From Nitrospirota bacterium (GTDB taxonomy: Bacteria; JACPQY01), in the NCBI GenBank assembly GCA_016180645.1, contig JACPAV010000015.1, positions 56,124 through 120,123 on the forward strand: 64,000 nucleotides of DNA, given 5' to 3'. Positions 17,113 to 26,013 of the stretch are shown here, in pieces (the first letter of the stretch is position 1; every line of letters starts with the position of its first letter). The position numbers and the translations under genes are program-made. A model generated the notes under the pieces. It saw only the letters and a program-made list of their open reading frames with translations. It searched no databases and had not been told where the DNA came from.

Positions 17113-20100
17113 GTGTTATGTGGGGTTAGGAGCGGGCTGCGCGGTGTTCCCGGCGCACAAGTCGCCTTGGCGCGCCTTCAACCTGTGCGTTTCGGGTCGG
17201 TTCTCTTTCTGAGCTTCCTCTTTTCGGCCTGCGGGGACGGAGGTTCGCCGCCACCTGACCTCCCATCCGGAGAACCGCAAGCCGTTTCCGCTTCTTCACC
17301 CGACCCGCCTGACACGATGGCCACCTGTCCCTCCGATGCCTCGGATGGAAACAGCGTGTCGGTGGGTTTCTCCTCACCCGTTTCGGGTGCGGCTTTCTTC
17401 TGCAAGTTGGACAACAAGGCAGCCGTGCCGTGCGCCTCGCCGTTCGAAACGGGTCCGCTCGCGGTGGGCGCTCACAGCTTGACCGTGGGATCGCGGGACG
17501 GGAACGGCAACACGGATCCCACGCCGGTCACCTGCCAATGGTCCGTGGCGCGGGATGCAAACTCGGAAGGGACCAAGCCGCCGTCGGCCTCTGATCTGGG
17601 CGCTCCTTCAAGTGTGAACATCGTGCCGGGGAATGGGTCGATGACCCTGAGTTGGACGGCCGTCCCACAAGCTGTGAGCTACGAGATTCTCTACAACACC
17701 CAAACCTTTTTTGTGGGACCGGAAGGGGGGGTCGTCACCGCTTCGAAGTCGGTGGTGACGACCGCCACCCAGGTGACGATTGCGGATCTTTCAAACGGAA
17801 CGAAGTATTTCTTTGCCGTTTTTGCGATCGATTCGGCCGGAAAGAAGAGCGGAGCCTCCACCGAGGTCAGCGCGACGCCCGTTGCACCGGTGGTCACGGC
17901 TCCCACCGATACGACCGCGCCGATCTTCCTGGGATTGACGTCGGCCGCCTCCCTTTCCAGCACCCAGATCAATCTCGCCTGGACGGCCGGGAGCGACAAT
18001 GTGGCCGCTCCAGCGGACCTCAGTTACAAAATTTGCCAAAGCACGACTTGGGGGGCGTGTCAGACGGCGTTCGCGGCGACGTACACAACGACGGCGGGGG
18101 CCACAAGCTATTCGGTGACCGGTCTTACGGCCTCGATGCTTTATTACTTTGTCGCGCGCGCGCAGGACCCTGCGGGAAACACCGATGGCAACACGATTCA
18201 AAAGAGCGCGACGACGCAGGCCGGTGCGGATACGACACCGCCGACGTTTTCCGGGATTTCCTCGGCCACCGCGGTTTCGAGTAGCAAGATCAATCTTGCC
18301 TGGTTCGCGGCCTACGATGGCGTCACCCTGACCAGCGCCCTGGTGTATGACGTTTGCCAATCCACAACATCAGGCTCATGCGCATCGAGTTTCGCAGCCA
18401 CCTATTCCAGCTCGGCCGGCGCGACGGCTTACTCCGCAACCGGCCTCACTCCGGACACCCCTTACTACTTTGTTGTCCGCGCGAAGGACACGGCGGGCAA
18501 TCGCGATACGAACACCGTGCAGAAAAGTGCAGTGACGAGTGTGACGCAGGTTGCCCAAGCAGTGACCGCCCACATGGGGGGCCACTCTTGCAGCCTCCTG
18601 GCGGACGGCTCGGTGAGTTGTTGGGGAATCAATACCTACGGCCAACTTGGGGATGGTACGACCGTGAACAAACTCACCCCTGTGGCCGTGAGCGGCCTGT
18701 CCACTGCCTTGGCGGTGTCAGGGGGCGACTCACACACCTGCGCCCTTCTTTCCGACGGCACGGTGAAATGCTGGGGATACAATTTCTACGGTGGGCTTGG
18801 GGACGGGAGCACGGCCCACAGATCGACCCCGGTGGTGGTGAACAGCCTCTCGGGCGCGGTGGCCGTCGCGGGGGGTGGATCTTACACCTGTTCGCTACTG
18901 TCCGATGGCACGGTGAAGTGCTGGGGGTACAACAACTCGGGCCAGCTTGGGGACGGGACGACAGTGGGCAAATTGACGCCCGTGGCCGTGAGCAGCCTCT
19001 CGGGTGCTGTGGCCGTTGCGGGGGGCGGCACTCACACCTGTTCCCTTCTTTCCGAGGGGACGGTGAAATGCTGGGGGTACAACAACTCGGGCCAGCTGGG
19101 GGACGGGACAACAGTGTACAAATCGACGCCCGTAGCCGTGAGCAGTCTCTCGGGCGCCCTGGTCGTCGCAGAGGGCACCTCGCACACCTGTTCTCTGCTT
19201 TCCGATGGGACGGTGAAATGTTGGGGGTACAATGTCTCCGGCCAGCTGGGGGACGGGACGACGGCGGACAAGTCAACCCCGGTAGCCGCGAGCAGCCTCT
19301 CGGGCGTAGTGGCCGTTGCGGGGGGCAACAATCACACTTGTTCCCTCCTTGCGGACGGAAAAGTGAAGTGCTGGGGGCGCAATGATTTTGGCCAGCTTGG
19401 GGACGGGACGACGATGAACAAGTCAACTCCTGTGACCGCGAGCAGCCTCTCGGGCGCCGTAGCCGTCTCAGGAGGTGTCTATCACACCTGTTCCCTTCTT
19501 TCCGAGGGGACGGTGAAATGCTGGGGGGGCAACGGGTACGGTCAGCTTGGGGATGGGACGCTCGTGAGCAAATCGACCCCTGTGACCGTTCCCATAACCG
19601 GGGGAGCGCTCGGCGTGATTTCGCCCAACCTCCACGAATCCGCCGCATCCGGCGCACCGGCGCGGCCCTGGCGGGAGGGCTTGAGCGGTGGAATGGATCA
19701 TTCTTGCGCGATCCTTTCGGATGGCACGGGACGATGCTGGGGGGAAACTACTGGTACCAGTTAGGCGAAGGGAACTGGGCCTACGACGACAAGTCCGTCC
19801 CCGTAGTGGTGACGAGCCTGAGCGGCGCCGTGAGCATCACGGGAGGGGTCTACCACACTTGCGCACTGATCGCGGATGGTACGGTTCGGTGCTGGGGGTA
19901 TGGGTCCTCCGGCCAACTCGGGAGCGGGGGAACCTCGTCGAATGTGGCTCCGACGGCGGTCTCTTCTCTCTCCGGCTCGAGCGGAGTCTCAGCGGGCCAG
20001 ATCCACACCTGCGCGCTTAAGTCCGACGGTACGGCCAAATGCTGGGGGAACAATCTGTACGGTCAACTGGGTGACGGAACGTCAACCAATAGAACAACGC

Positions 20101-20726
20101 CCATAAGCGTCACCTCGCTGACCGGCGTGCTGGCGATCTCGGCAGGGGGTTCTCATACGTGCGCCCTGCGCGTCGACGGAAGCGCCATGTGCTGGGGGGC
20201 CAATGACTACGGACAGGTAGGCGATTCGACGTCGGCGAACAAGAGCGTTCCCACCGCCGTAACGTCCCTCTCCGGCGGCGTCGCGGTGGTCGCGGGTGGC
20301 AGTGGGTCGTGCGCGCTCTTGGCCGACGGCACGGTGAAGTGCTGGGGACGCAACAACTATGGTCAAATCGGAGACGGTACAACGGTGGACCGTCTGTCAC
20401 CCACCGCAGTCTCGGCCCTCACGAGCGCCACCGCCGTCTCCGGAGGCCAGTCCCACAACTGTGCCCTGATTTCGGATGGATCCATCAAGTGCTGGGGGTA
20501 TAACGCCTACGGTCAGATCGGAGACGGCGCCTCCGTGAACCGCACGACGCCCGTTGCCGTTTCGGGGCTGAACTCCGCCGCGTCCGTAACCGCGAGGGGT
20601 TCTCATTCGTGTGCCCTGCTTTCAGACGGGACCGCAAAGTGCTGGGGCCGAAACAGCTCGGGCCAAGTTGGCGATGGAACGTCCATCCAGCGGCTGGTCC
20701 CCACTCCCGTGACAGGGTTGCCATAG
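17113..20726 (+). CDS. RCC1-repeat lipoprotein (7+7 blades) with a frameshift at 19741
   Basis: Exported propeller protein, about 1204 residues if one base is restored. The signal peptide ends FLFSACGDGG (lipobox). It then has one Ig-like Cys module, two or three FN3-like domains (about 155-475), seven RCC1 units, the conserved linker, and seven more units. In the first unit after the linker the frame breaks in a six-G run (about 19739-19744): frame 1 stops at 19764, while the +2 frame continues GNYWYQLGEG and six further units to 20726. One extra G restores the frame, so this is a sequencing error, a decay event or a slippage switch. The start is GTG 17113; a later GTG at 17185 is possible. 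It forms an apparent operon with the next two genes (gaps of 17 and 1 bases). Confidence 0.75.
19600..19680 (+). other. Conserved inter-propeller linker (second copy)
   Basis: Encodes 27 residues containing [17 protein letters not shown] between RCC1 blades 7 and 8, paralogous to the linkers at 8122 and 31528 but more diverged. Confidence 0.85.
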
Positions 20727-20743
20727 CCGATGAAATCAAACAG

Positions 20744-23059
20744 ATGAATCGTCTGGACGCGGGCGCCATCCGAGTATTGTTCTGGGTCGGCATGGCGGTG
20801 GTTTCCTGCAAGATTGACGCCTCCAGCGTGGTCAGCGAATCGTTGGTCTACGGGAAGATCACGGATGGCGATGGGAATCCCCTGGGCGGAGTGCAGGTGC
20901 AGGCTCTCCTCGGCGGACGGATTGAGAAGTCTGCCTTCTCGATGACGGTTGACGATCCTTCCTCGATCGAGGATGATACCGGCGCCTACCGGGTCTTCGG
21001 CGTGCCCGGAGGAGACGTCCAAATCCGATTCACCCGGGAAGGATTCGCGCCGAAATTCCACAGCATCACACTCGCGCAAAAGAACCTTCGATTGGATACC
21101 ACTCTGGTACCGATGGATGGGCGTCTGAAAATAAACGTTCAGAGCATTATCGGTCCACAGGCCGGCGCCAAGGTCATTGTAAGCCACCCGAACTACGACC
21201 TGGCATCGCCGTCTGCTTCTCCTTCGCGGGGCATCGAGGCGCGGCGAGCGAGCCCTCGCACGCGCTCCACGGGATCGGATGGGATCGTGAGTTTCGACGA
21301 ATTGCCCGCCGACGATGGCTTTGTCGTCACCGTGCCGGACGTGGACCTCGACAACGACGGCGTGGGGGACATGGAGGGGGGCAAGCAAACGGCCAACCTC
21401 ATGAAATCTTCGCCCTCCGTGGCGCGCTCGCTCAACTTTTTTCTCAACAAGAAGGTGACCTACACGGGTACGCTTTCCGTTCAGGTGTACGGCGTATCGG
21501 GGCCGGTACCTGCGGCGACCGTGACCCTCGTGAACTCCGAGCACGGTCTGACCACGGAACGCAAGACGAACGAACTCGGCGTGGCCGACTTTTCGTCCCT
21601 CCCCACCACCACGGGCTACCAGATCTACGTCAGTCCTCTCGACACGGACGGCGACGGCGAATTCGACTACGAGGCTTACATCCACCCCATCAACGACCTC
21701 AACGAATTCGGCGACAGTCCGGGCGTCGCGTCCACCTTTGCCCTCAACACCTACACGGGAACCACGGTCAAGGTCCGGCTCAAGCGGGCGGCCACGTTTC
21801 GAGTGGTGTACACGGACATCGGGGCGGACGATGCCGTGGCGCCGGGTGACAAGATCAGCATTCTTTTCTCGCATGAGGTGGAGAAGTTGAGCGTGGATGA
21901 GCCCAATCAGGATCTCTTCATGGCCGCCGATCTGAACCGCGATGGATCATTCGACTGTTCGGTGGACTCGGCTTCCTCCTCCGAGTGCATCCCGTTCAAA
22001 TCGGCCTTGGACAGCAGTCCCGGAACGAAACTGACGATCGAATTTGTGGAGAAGCCGCGCGCGGGGTTCCGGTACCTGCTCGATATGGGATTTGTGTCCT
22101 CGACAGCCGGACAACTCCTACAGTGGGACGATCCCACGAATGCCTCCCTGATGTTCTGGGTGAGGTCGGGTGCGAGCAAACCGACCAGCCCGACGATAGC
22201 CCTCTGCTCGGTCTCGGCGCTCAGTTGCAGCACCCCCGTGGCTACGGCGATCAATTACAACACCGTGCCGGATCTTCAGTGGCCCTCCGTTGCCGGCGCC
22301 CTCGAGTACCGCTTGTACGCCAAGAATTCGAAGGGCGTTACGGGGTGGGTGCGCCTGGCCTCCTTCGCGCCGCGCTACCCGGAGGGCACGGAATTCATCA
22401 CGGACAGTCAATACACCATGCCGAGCGTGTTTCTGATCTATCCCACGCTGCCTACGAGCATCTTCGGCGGGTCCACCTCGGTCACGTATGCGGTCACGGC
22501 CGTAAGCTCGGATGGAATCGAAGGCGACATCGATGCCTCCCGCGCGTTGGTGCTGTCGGACAAGGTGGCGCCGCTCAACTTCGGCACGATCATGACTTCC
22601 ACGGACCAGAGCGTCGTACCGGGGCAGGATGGGTCAAAAATCAGGGCCAGCAGCAGTTCCGCCGACAACACCAAGTCCACGGATACGGGGGTGACTCCTC
22701 CCACGGACTCAAAAAAAATCCAGGTGATTGTCCGGACCTTCCTCGAACCGATGAGCGGTTCGGTAAGCATCGATGTCATTGAGGAGGGGACGGCGGGCTG
22801 TCCCGCCTCGGGCGCAGCCAATGTGGAGTCGCTGTCGAAGCCGAGCTGGGTGTGGGGGCCGTTGGCCATGGAGGGGGTCATGGACATCACCATCGGTTCG
22901 AACAGGGACAACTCGGGTGACTGTCTCTTGTTGAAATTCGACGGGATCAGCGACGCGTCTGGAAATCGGGAATCGTTGACGACCCCCACCTCGAATCCCA
23001 ACCCGACCTACGGCTTTCTGGTGTGCAGCGGGGACGTCTGCATCTATCAGCTGGATTGA
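20744..23059 (+). CDS. Large lipoprotein with carboxypeptidase-regulatory-like domains
   Basis: Predicted lipoprotein of 771 residues; ATG 20744 starts a signal peptide with lipobox VVSC. Residues about 30-110 form a carboxypeptidase-regulatory-like beta-sandwich (YGKITDGDGNPLGGVQVQAL ... GAYRVFGVPGG). A second such unit lies around 180-270, with acidic Ca-binding-like stretches DVDLDNDGVGD and DTDGDGEFD. The C-terminal half includes an Ig-like KISILFSHEVEKL segment. It begins 17 bases after the RCC1 gene and ends one base before the beta-barrel gene, so the three are probably co-transcribed. The role may be to anchor or assemble the propeller protein at the outer membrane (inference). Confidence 0.75.
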   Translation: MNRLDAGAIRVLFWVGMAVVSCKIDASSVVSESLVYGKITDGDGNPLGGVQVQALLGGRIEKSAFSMTVDDPSSIEDDTGAYRVFGVPGGDVQIRFTREGFAPKFHSITLAQKNLRLDTTLVPMDGRLKINVQSIIGPQAGAKVIVSHPNYDLASPSASPSRGIEARRASPRTRSTGSDGIVSFDELPADDGFVVTVPDVDLDNDGVGDMEGGKQTANLMKSSPSVARSLNFFLNKKVTYTGTLSVQVYGVSGPVPAATVTLVNSEHGLTTERKTNELGVADFSSLPTTTGYQIYVSPLDTDGDGEFDYEAYIHPINDLNEFGDSPGVASTFALNTYTGTTVKVRLKRAATFRVVYTDIGADDAVAPGDKISILFSHEVEKLSVDEPNQDLFMAADLNRDGSFDCSVDSASSSECIPFKSALDSSPGTKLTIEFVEKPRAGFRYLLDMGFVSSTAGQLLQWDDPTNASLMFWVRSGASKPTSPTIALCSVSALSCSTPVATAINYNTVPDLQWPSVAGALEYRLYAKNSKGVTGWVRLASFAPRYPEGTEFITDSQYTMPSVFLIYPTLPTSIFGGSTSVTYAVTAVSSDGIEGDIDASRALVLSDKVAPLNFGTIMTSTDQSVVPGQDGSKIRASSSSADNTKSTDTGVTPPTDSKKIQVIVRTFLEPMSGSVSIDVIEEGTAGCPASGAANVESLSKPSWVWGPLAMEGVMDITIGSNRDNSGDCLLLKFDGISDASGNRESLTTPTSNPNPTYGFLVCSGDVCIYQLD

Positions 23060-23060
23060 G

Positions 23061-24026
23061 ATGAGGCCGTCTCGAAGGCGGAGCGCGCGGCGGTGGGCCG
23101 CCGGTGTCGCTTGCGCTGTGGTTCTGGGTGTCCGGGCCGCTGAGGCATCCGCACAATCCAGCACGCCGACACCGGTATTTGTCGTGGATGGCTCGAACAA
23201 ATTGGTTTCGATGGATCGGGTGAGAGCGGCCGTGGAGTCGGCGGGGTTCTCCTTGAACGGCATCCGGCCCGCGAAGAAGAAGACGGACAAGACCTATGTT
23301 CTGTGCGAAGAAAGCGCCAAGTCCGAGGCCGTGCGCCTGGTCGATCAACTCGGATTGAGCGCGGAGATTCTGACACGGGGGAAGATAAAGCAGGCTCCGA
23401 TCATGCTCGTCCTGGGGGCCGACTGGGCCGATCCGCCCGGACCCAAGAAGACCGTTCGCAACACCAAGCGGCGCCGATCCCGATCCCTCCCTTGGATGGT
23501 TGGTCTTGCGGCAGGGTTCATTCCCGTCGGCTCGCTGACCCAGGACGAATTGGGGGAGCAATCTTCTTATTCCCAGTCGATGGACGTGGGGCCGGAGCTG
23601 ACGATCGAAAGAGTTTGGGCGCGATGGATTTCGACGGGGTTGGCCCTGTCATCCCTGGTTACTTTCCATGCCGAAACGGAAAACCTCAATGAGCCGGAGG
23701 CCAGTTCGAATCTTGGCCAGCAAATCATGCTGGCTCCCTACCTGCGCGTTTCACTTCCGGTGGCGGATGAATACACGGCGTTTGCGAGGGGAGGGATCGG
23801 TCCGGCCTACTTTCGGCCGAACGGCGACGAGGAGACGCAAGCGGCAGGCTACTCAGGCTCGGCGGGCGTCGGTGCGATGTGGTCCGCGAAAAAAAAGAAG
23901 TCACTCCGCCGGTGGAGCGTGCTCGGTGAAGCCTCGGCGCACTTCACGCAGTTCTATCCCTACATTATCAACAGTTGGACACTCTACTACGCCCGGCTCG
24001 GCTTGGGCGTGGGCTATCGGTTCTAA
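23061..24026 (+). CDS. Outer-membrane beta-barrel with LytR_C-like N-terminal domain
   Basis: Predicted 321-residue outer-membrane protein. After a signal peptide ending ASAQ, residues about 38-110 have the VFVVDGSN...AGFSLNGI pattern of LytR_C/SPOR-like small alpha-beta domains. A basic linker (KKTVRNTKRRRSRS) follows, then alternating beta strands ending in a C-terminal aromatic (GLGVGYRF), as expected for BAM-inserted barrels. The start overlaps the preceding stop (TGAGATG). The same arrangement, a LytR_C-like domain then a barrel, is found at 56847 on the minus strand, so two paralogous barrels flank the propeller proteins. Confidence 0.7.
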   Translation: MRPSRRRSARRWAAGVACAVVLGVRAAEASAQSSTPTPVFVVDGSNKLVSMDRVRAAVESAGFSLNGIRPAKKKTDKTYVLCEESAKSEAVRLVDQLGLSAEILTRGKIKQAPIMLVLGADWADPPGPKKTVRNTKRRRSRSLPWMVGLAAGFIPVGSLTQDELGEQSSYSQSMDVGPELTIERVWARWISTGLALSSLVTFHAETENLNEPEASSNLGQQIMLAPYLRVSLPVADEYTAFARGGIGPAYFRPNGDEETQAAGYSGSAGVGAMWSAKKKKSLRRWSVLGEASAHFTQFYPYIINSWTLYYARLGLGVGYRF

Positions 24027-24076
24027 GCTCGACTTTTGCCATTTTTTGAAAGGTTTATGTTGGTCATTATGCGTAG

Positions 24077-24124
24077 GGGAGGGTCTTCAGACCCTCCCGA
24101 CAAGAGGGAGCATCTGAAGATGCT
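24077..24124. repeat. Two palindromes between convergent genes
   Basis: GGGAGGGTCTtcAGACCCTCCC (24077-24098) and AGCATCTgaAGATGCT (24109-24124). Both have perfect arms and 2-base loops, of the TTCAG/CTGAAG family. They sit between convergent genes and could act as a terminator in either direction, though no long T-run is present. Confidence 0.75.
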
Positions 24125-24130
24125 ATTCTG

Positions 24131-25423
24131 TTAGAGGCTCTTAACTTCGCAGTAGACGGGGATGAGCCACTCGGGGCTCCGTTCTCCGAGGATCAGATCG
24201 GGTGTCAGCCGGGCGCATACGCCGGCGAACCGTCCCCCGATCACGAATATTCCAAGGTTGAGCCGGAGGTCCCCGTACTTGGCCAACCCCAACTCGCGCG
24301 GCGCGCGGAAAGGCGGGGGTAGCACCAGTTTCTGGAGAGCGCCTTCTCCGCGCCGGGCCTTTGCAACCAAGCCGAGCCACGATGCGCGATTCAAATGTGC
24401 CCCCAGACGGATTCCCTTTCCCTGGTTTCGATCGGCCGGCTTGTATAGGTAATCGTTCTGTTGGCGGATCGCCCGGTCCGCAGGAGGTCCGATGAGAATT
24501 CGGGGAATGTGCGGTTCCAGGCGTATTCGCTCTTTGGGCGGCAGCGAGTCGAGCGCCCATTGGAGGGACGCCTTGTGAAAGCCCGGATCGGAGTGGAAGG
24601 ACCCGACGACGCAAATGGCTTTCGAGCGGTACGCCGCGAGGAAGGACCTGAAGTCGTGAGGCCGCGTGAAGATTTCGCGGGAAGTGGCGCGGCGGTAGAT
24701 GATGTCGATGGGCGTTTTACCGCGGTAGAGCCGACCAGCCCGGAAATTCAGCTCTCGCGGATCGACCGTCATGCTGGGCAGGCCGCGGTCCACCAGGTAG
24801 ACCGCGATGTTCGTTTGGTCCTGCCGCGTCTTAACTTCGCGGTAGTCCATGATGGCCACGAGAGGATTTGACTTCGGGCGTCGTCCCGAGGTCGCGCAAA
24901 ACTGCCGGTAGGATTCGAGGAGGGTGTCCAGGAGAGCTTGTCTCACGGAGAGAGATTCGAATCGCCGGGCGTGCGAACCGAGGAACGGCCCCATGACTTC
25001 GAGGTAGTGGCTGTTCAATCGATCGGAATAATCGATGTAGGCCGTTCCGTCCGTGTTGATTTCCAGGAATTGAGGCCCTCGGGTCGTCCAATACGCATCA
25101 ATTCTGGCGATGGGGACGGCGCGTGGGTAGCCGGCTGGCGCAGTTACAAACTCCTCTTGAAGCCGAGAAAATCCCATGCCTTGTACTCTTCTCTCCCGTA
25201 GCCTTTGGCGGGTGAAGGACTCCAAACCCCCGGCAACCGCGGAGGATAGCCGGCGGAGAAGGTTCGTTTCAGAAGCGGAGAGGACGAGGGGCAGTCCGAG
25301 CAGGGGAAGGGGTTTGTTGCCGTACTTCAGGCGGGCCGAATTCGGCGATCTTCGAAAGGGCTGGGCATTTCGAACCACGAAGCCCGCCTGTGCGAGGGGT
25401 AATACTTCGTGCAACCAGTACAT
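24131..25423 (-). CDS. ATP-grasp-like (glutathionylspermidine-synthase-like fold) protein
   Basis: Predicted 430-residue cytoplasmic protein with the look of circularly permuted ATP-grasp enzymes: QFLEINTDGTAYIDYSDRL near residue 120, DIIYRR near 242, and a Lys/Gly-rich nucleotide loop YLYKPADRNQGKGIRL near 328. These enzymes join an acid to an amine using ATP; the substrates here cannot be deduced. It is monocistronic, with the small lipoprotein about 200 bases upstream on the same strand. Confidence 0.65.
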   Translation of the reverse strand: MYWLHEVLPLAQAGFVVRNAQPFRRSPNSARLKYGNKPLPLLGLPLVLSASETNLLRRLSSAVAGGLESFTRQRLRERRVQGMGFSRLQEEFVTAPAGYPRAVPIARIDAYWTTRGPQFLEINTDGTAYIDYSDRLNSHYLEVMGPFLGSHARRFESLSVRQALLDTLLESYRQFCATSGRRPKSNPLVAIMDYREVKTRQDQTNIAVYLVDRGLPSMTVDPRELNFRAGRLYRGKTPIDIIYRRATSREIFTRPHDFRSFLAAYRSKAICVVGSFHSDPGFHKASLQWALDSLPPKERIRLEPHIPRILIGPPADRAIRQQNDYLYKPADRNQGKGIRLGAHLNRASWLGLVAKARRGEGALQKLVLPPPFRAPRELGLAKYGDLRLNLGIFVIGGRFAGVCARLTPDLILGERSPEWLIPVYCEVKSL

Positions 25424-25573
25424 GGTGATTTAGGAGTGGACAATTTACGGACAGGAATCCTTTCCCACGACCCGATGGATGGCGTGAAATCGGCGGGGCA
25501 AAGACTCGCGGACGCTCCAGCGCAGTGCTATCCGTATCTCCGTCGGATGGCACTCCCTGGAGAAAGAGAAAAG
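25424..25573. other. Intergenic region
   Basis: Short gap between the ATP-grasp-like gene and the terminator of the small lipoprotein gene. Nothing recognised. Confidence 0.3.
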
Positions 25574-25602
25574 CCGCGCCCCAAGCGGAGCCTGGGGCGC
25601 GG
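25565..25602 (-). terminator. Rho-independent terminator
   Basis: On the minus strand, ccgcgcccca pairs with tggggcgcgg (25574-25583 with 25593-25602) around a 9-base loop, followed by a T-rich tract (25565-25572). It lies 16 bases past the stop of the small lipoprotein gene. Confidence 0.85.
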
Positions 25603-25618
25603 GGAAGTTGTGACTGCC

Positions 25619-25822
25619 TTACTTCGGCTGCTCAGCCGGAGCTTCAGCCGGAGCTTCGGCCGGGGCGCCCTCAACCGGTGGGGCTGCCTGCTCCATCGGA
25701 ACCGGGGCTACCGCCTCGGCAGGGGGCATCGTCGGGGGAGCCGAAGACTCCTCCGCTTGCTTGGTGCAACCGGCAACGCTCATGACAAAGAAGAGCGCCG
25801 TTGCGGAAATCAATTTCTTCAT
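25619..25822 (-). CDS. Small Pro/Ala/Glu-rich lipoprotein
   Basis: Predicted 67-residue lipoprotein: MKKLISATALFFVMSVAGC (Cys at 19), then a disordered tail of APAEAPAEAPAE-type repeats. A strong AAGGAGGAA Shine-Dalgarno precedes ATG and a clear terminator follows, so it is a well-expressed single gene. Such tails typically span the periplasm or act as spacers; specific function unknown. Confidence 0.8.
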   Translation of the reverse strand: MKKLISATALFFVMSVAGCTKQAEESSAPPTMPPAEAVAPVPMEQAAPPVEGAPAEAPAEAPAEQPK

Positions 25823-26013
25823 GTGGATTCCTCCTTCGTTGGAATATCGGCCGGGATTACCCTTGCCGACGGTGAATTGGGCAGGTCGAAACCCCCGGGG
25901 GGGTCAGTTGAACCAATTCTTGATGCTGACTCATTTATGACGCGGCGCATTATAGGTAGAGCCACTCCGGATGTCAAGCCTAACCGCGATAAAAAATTCC
26001 TGTTTTCAGGGCG

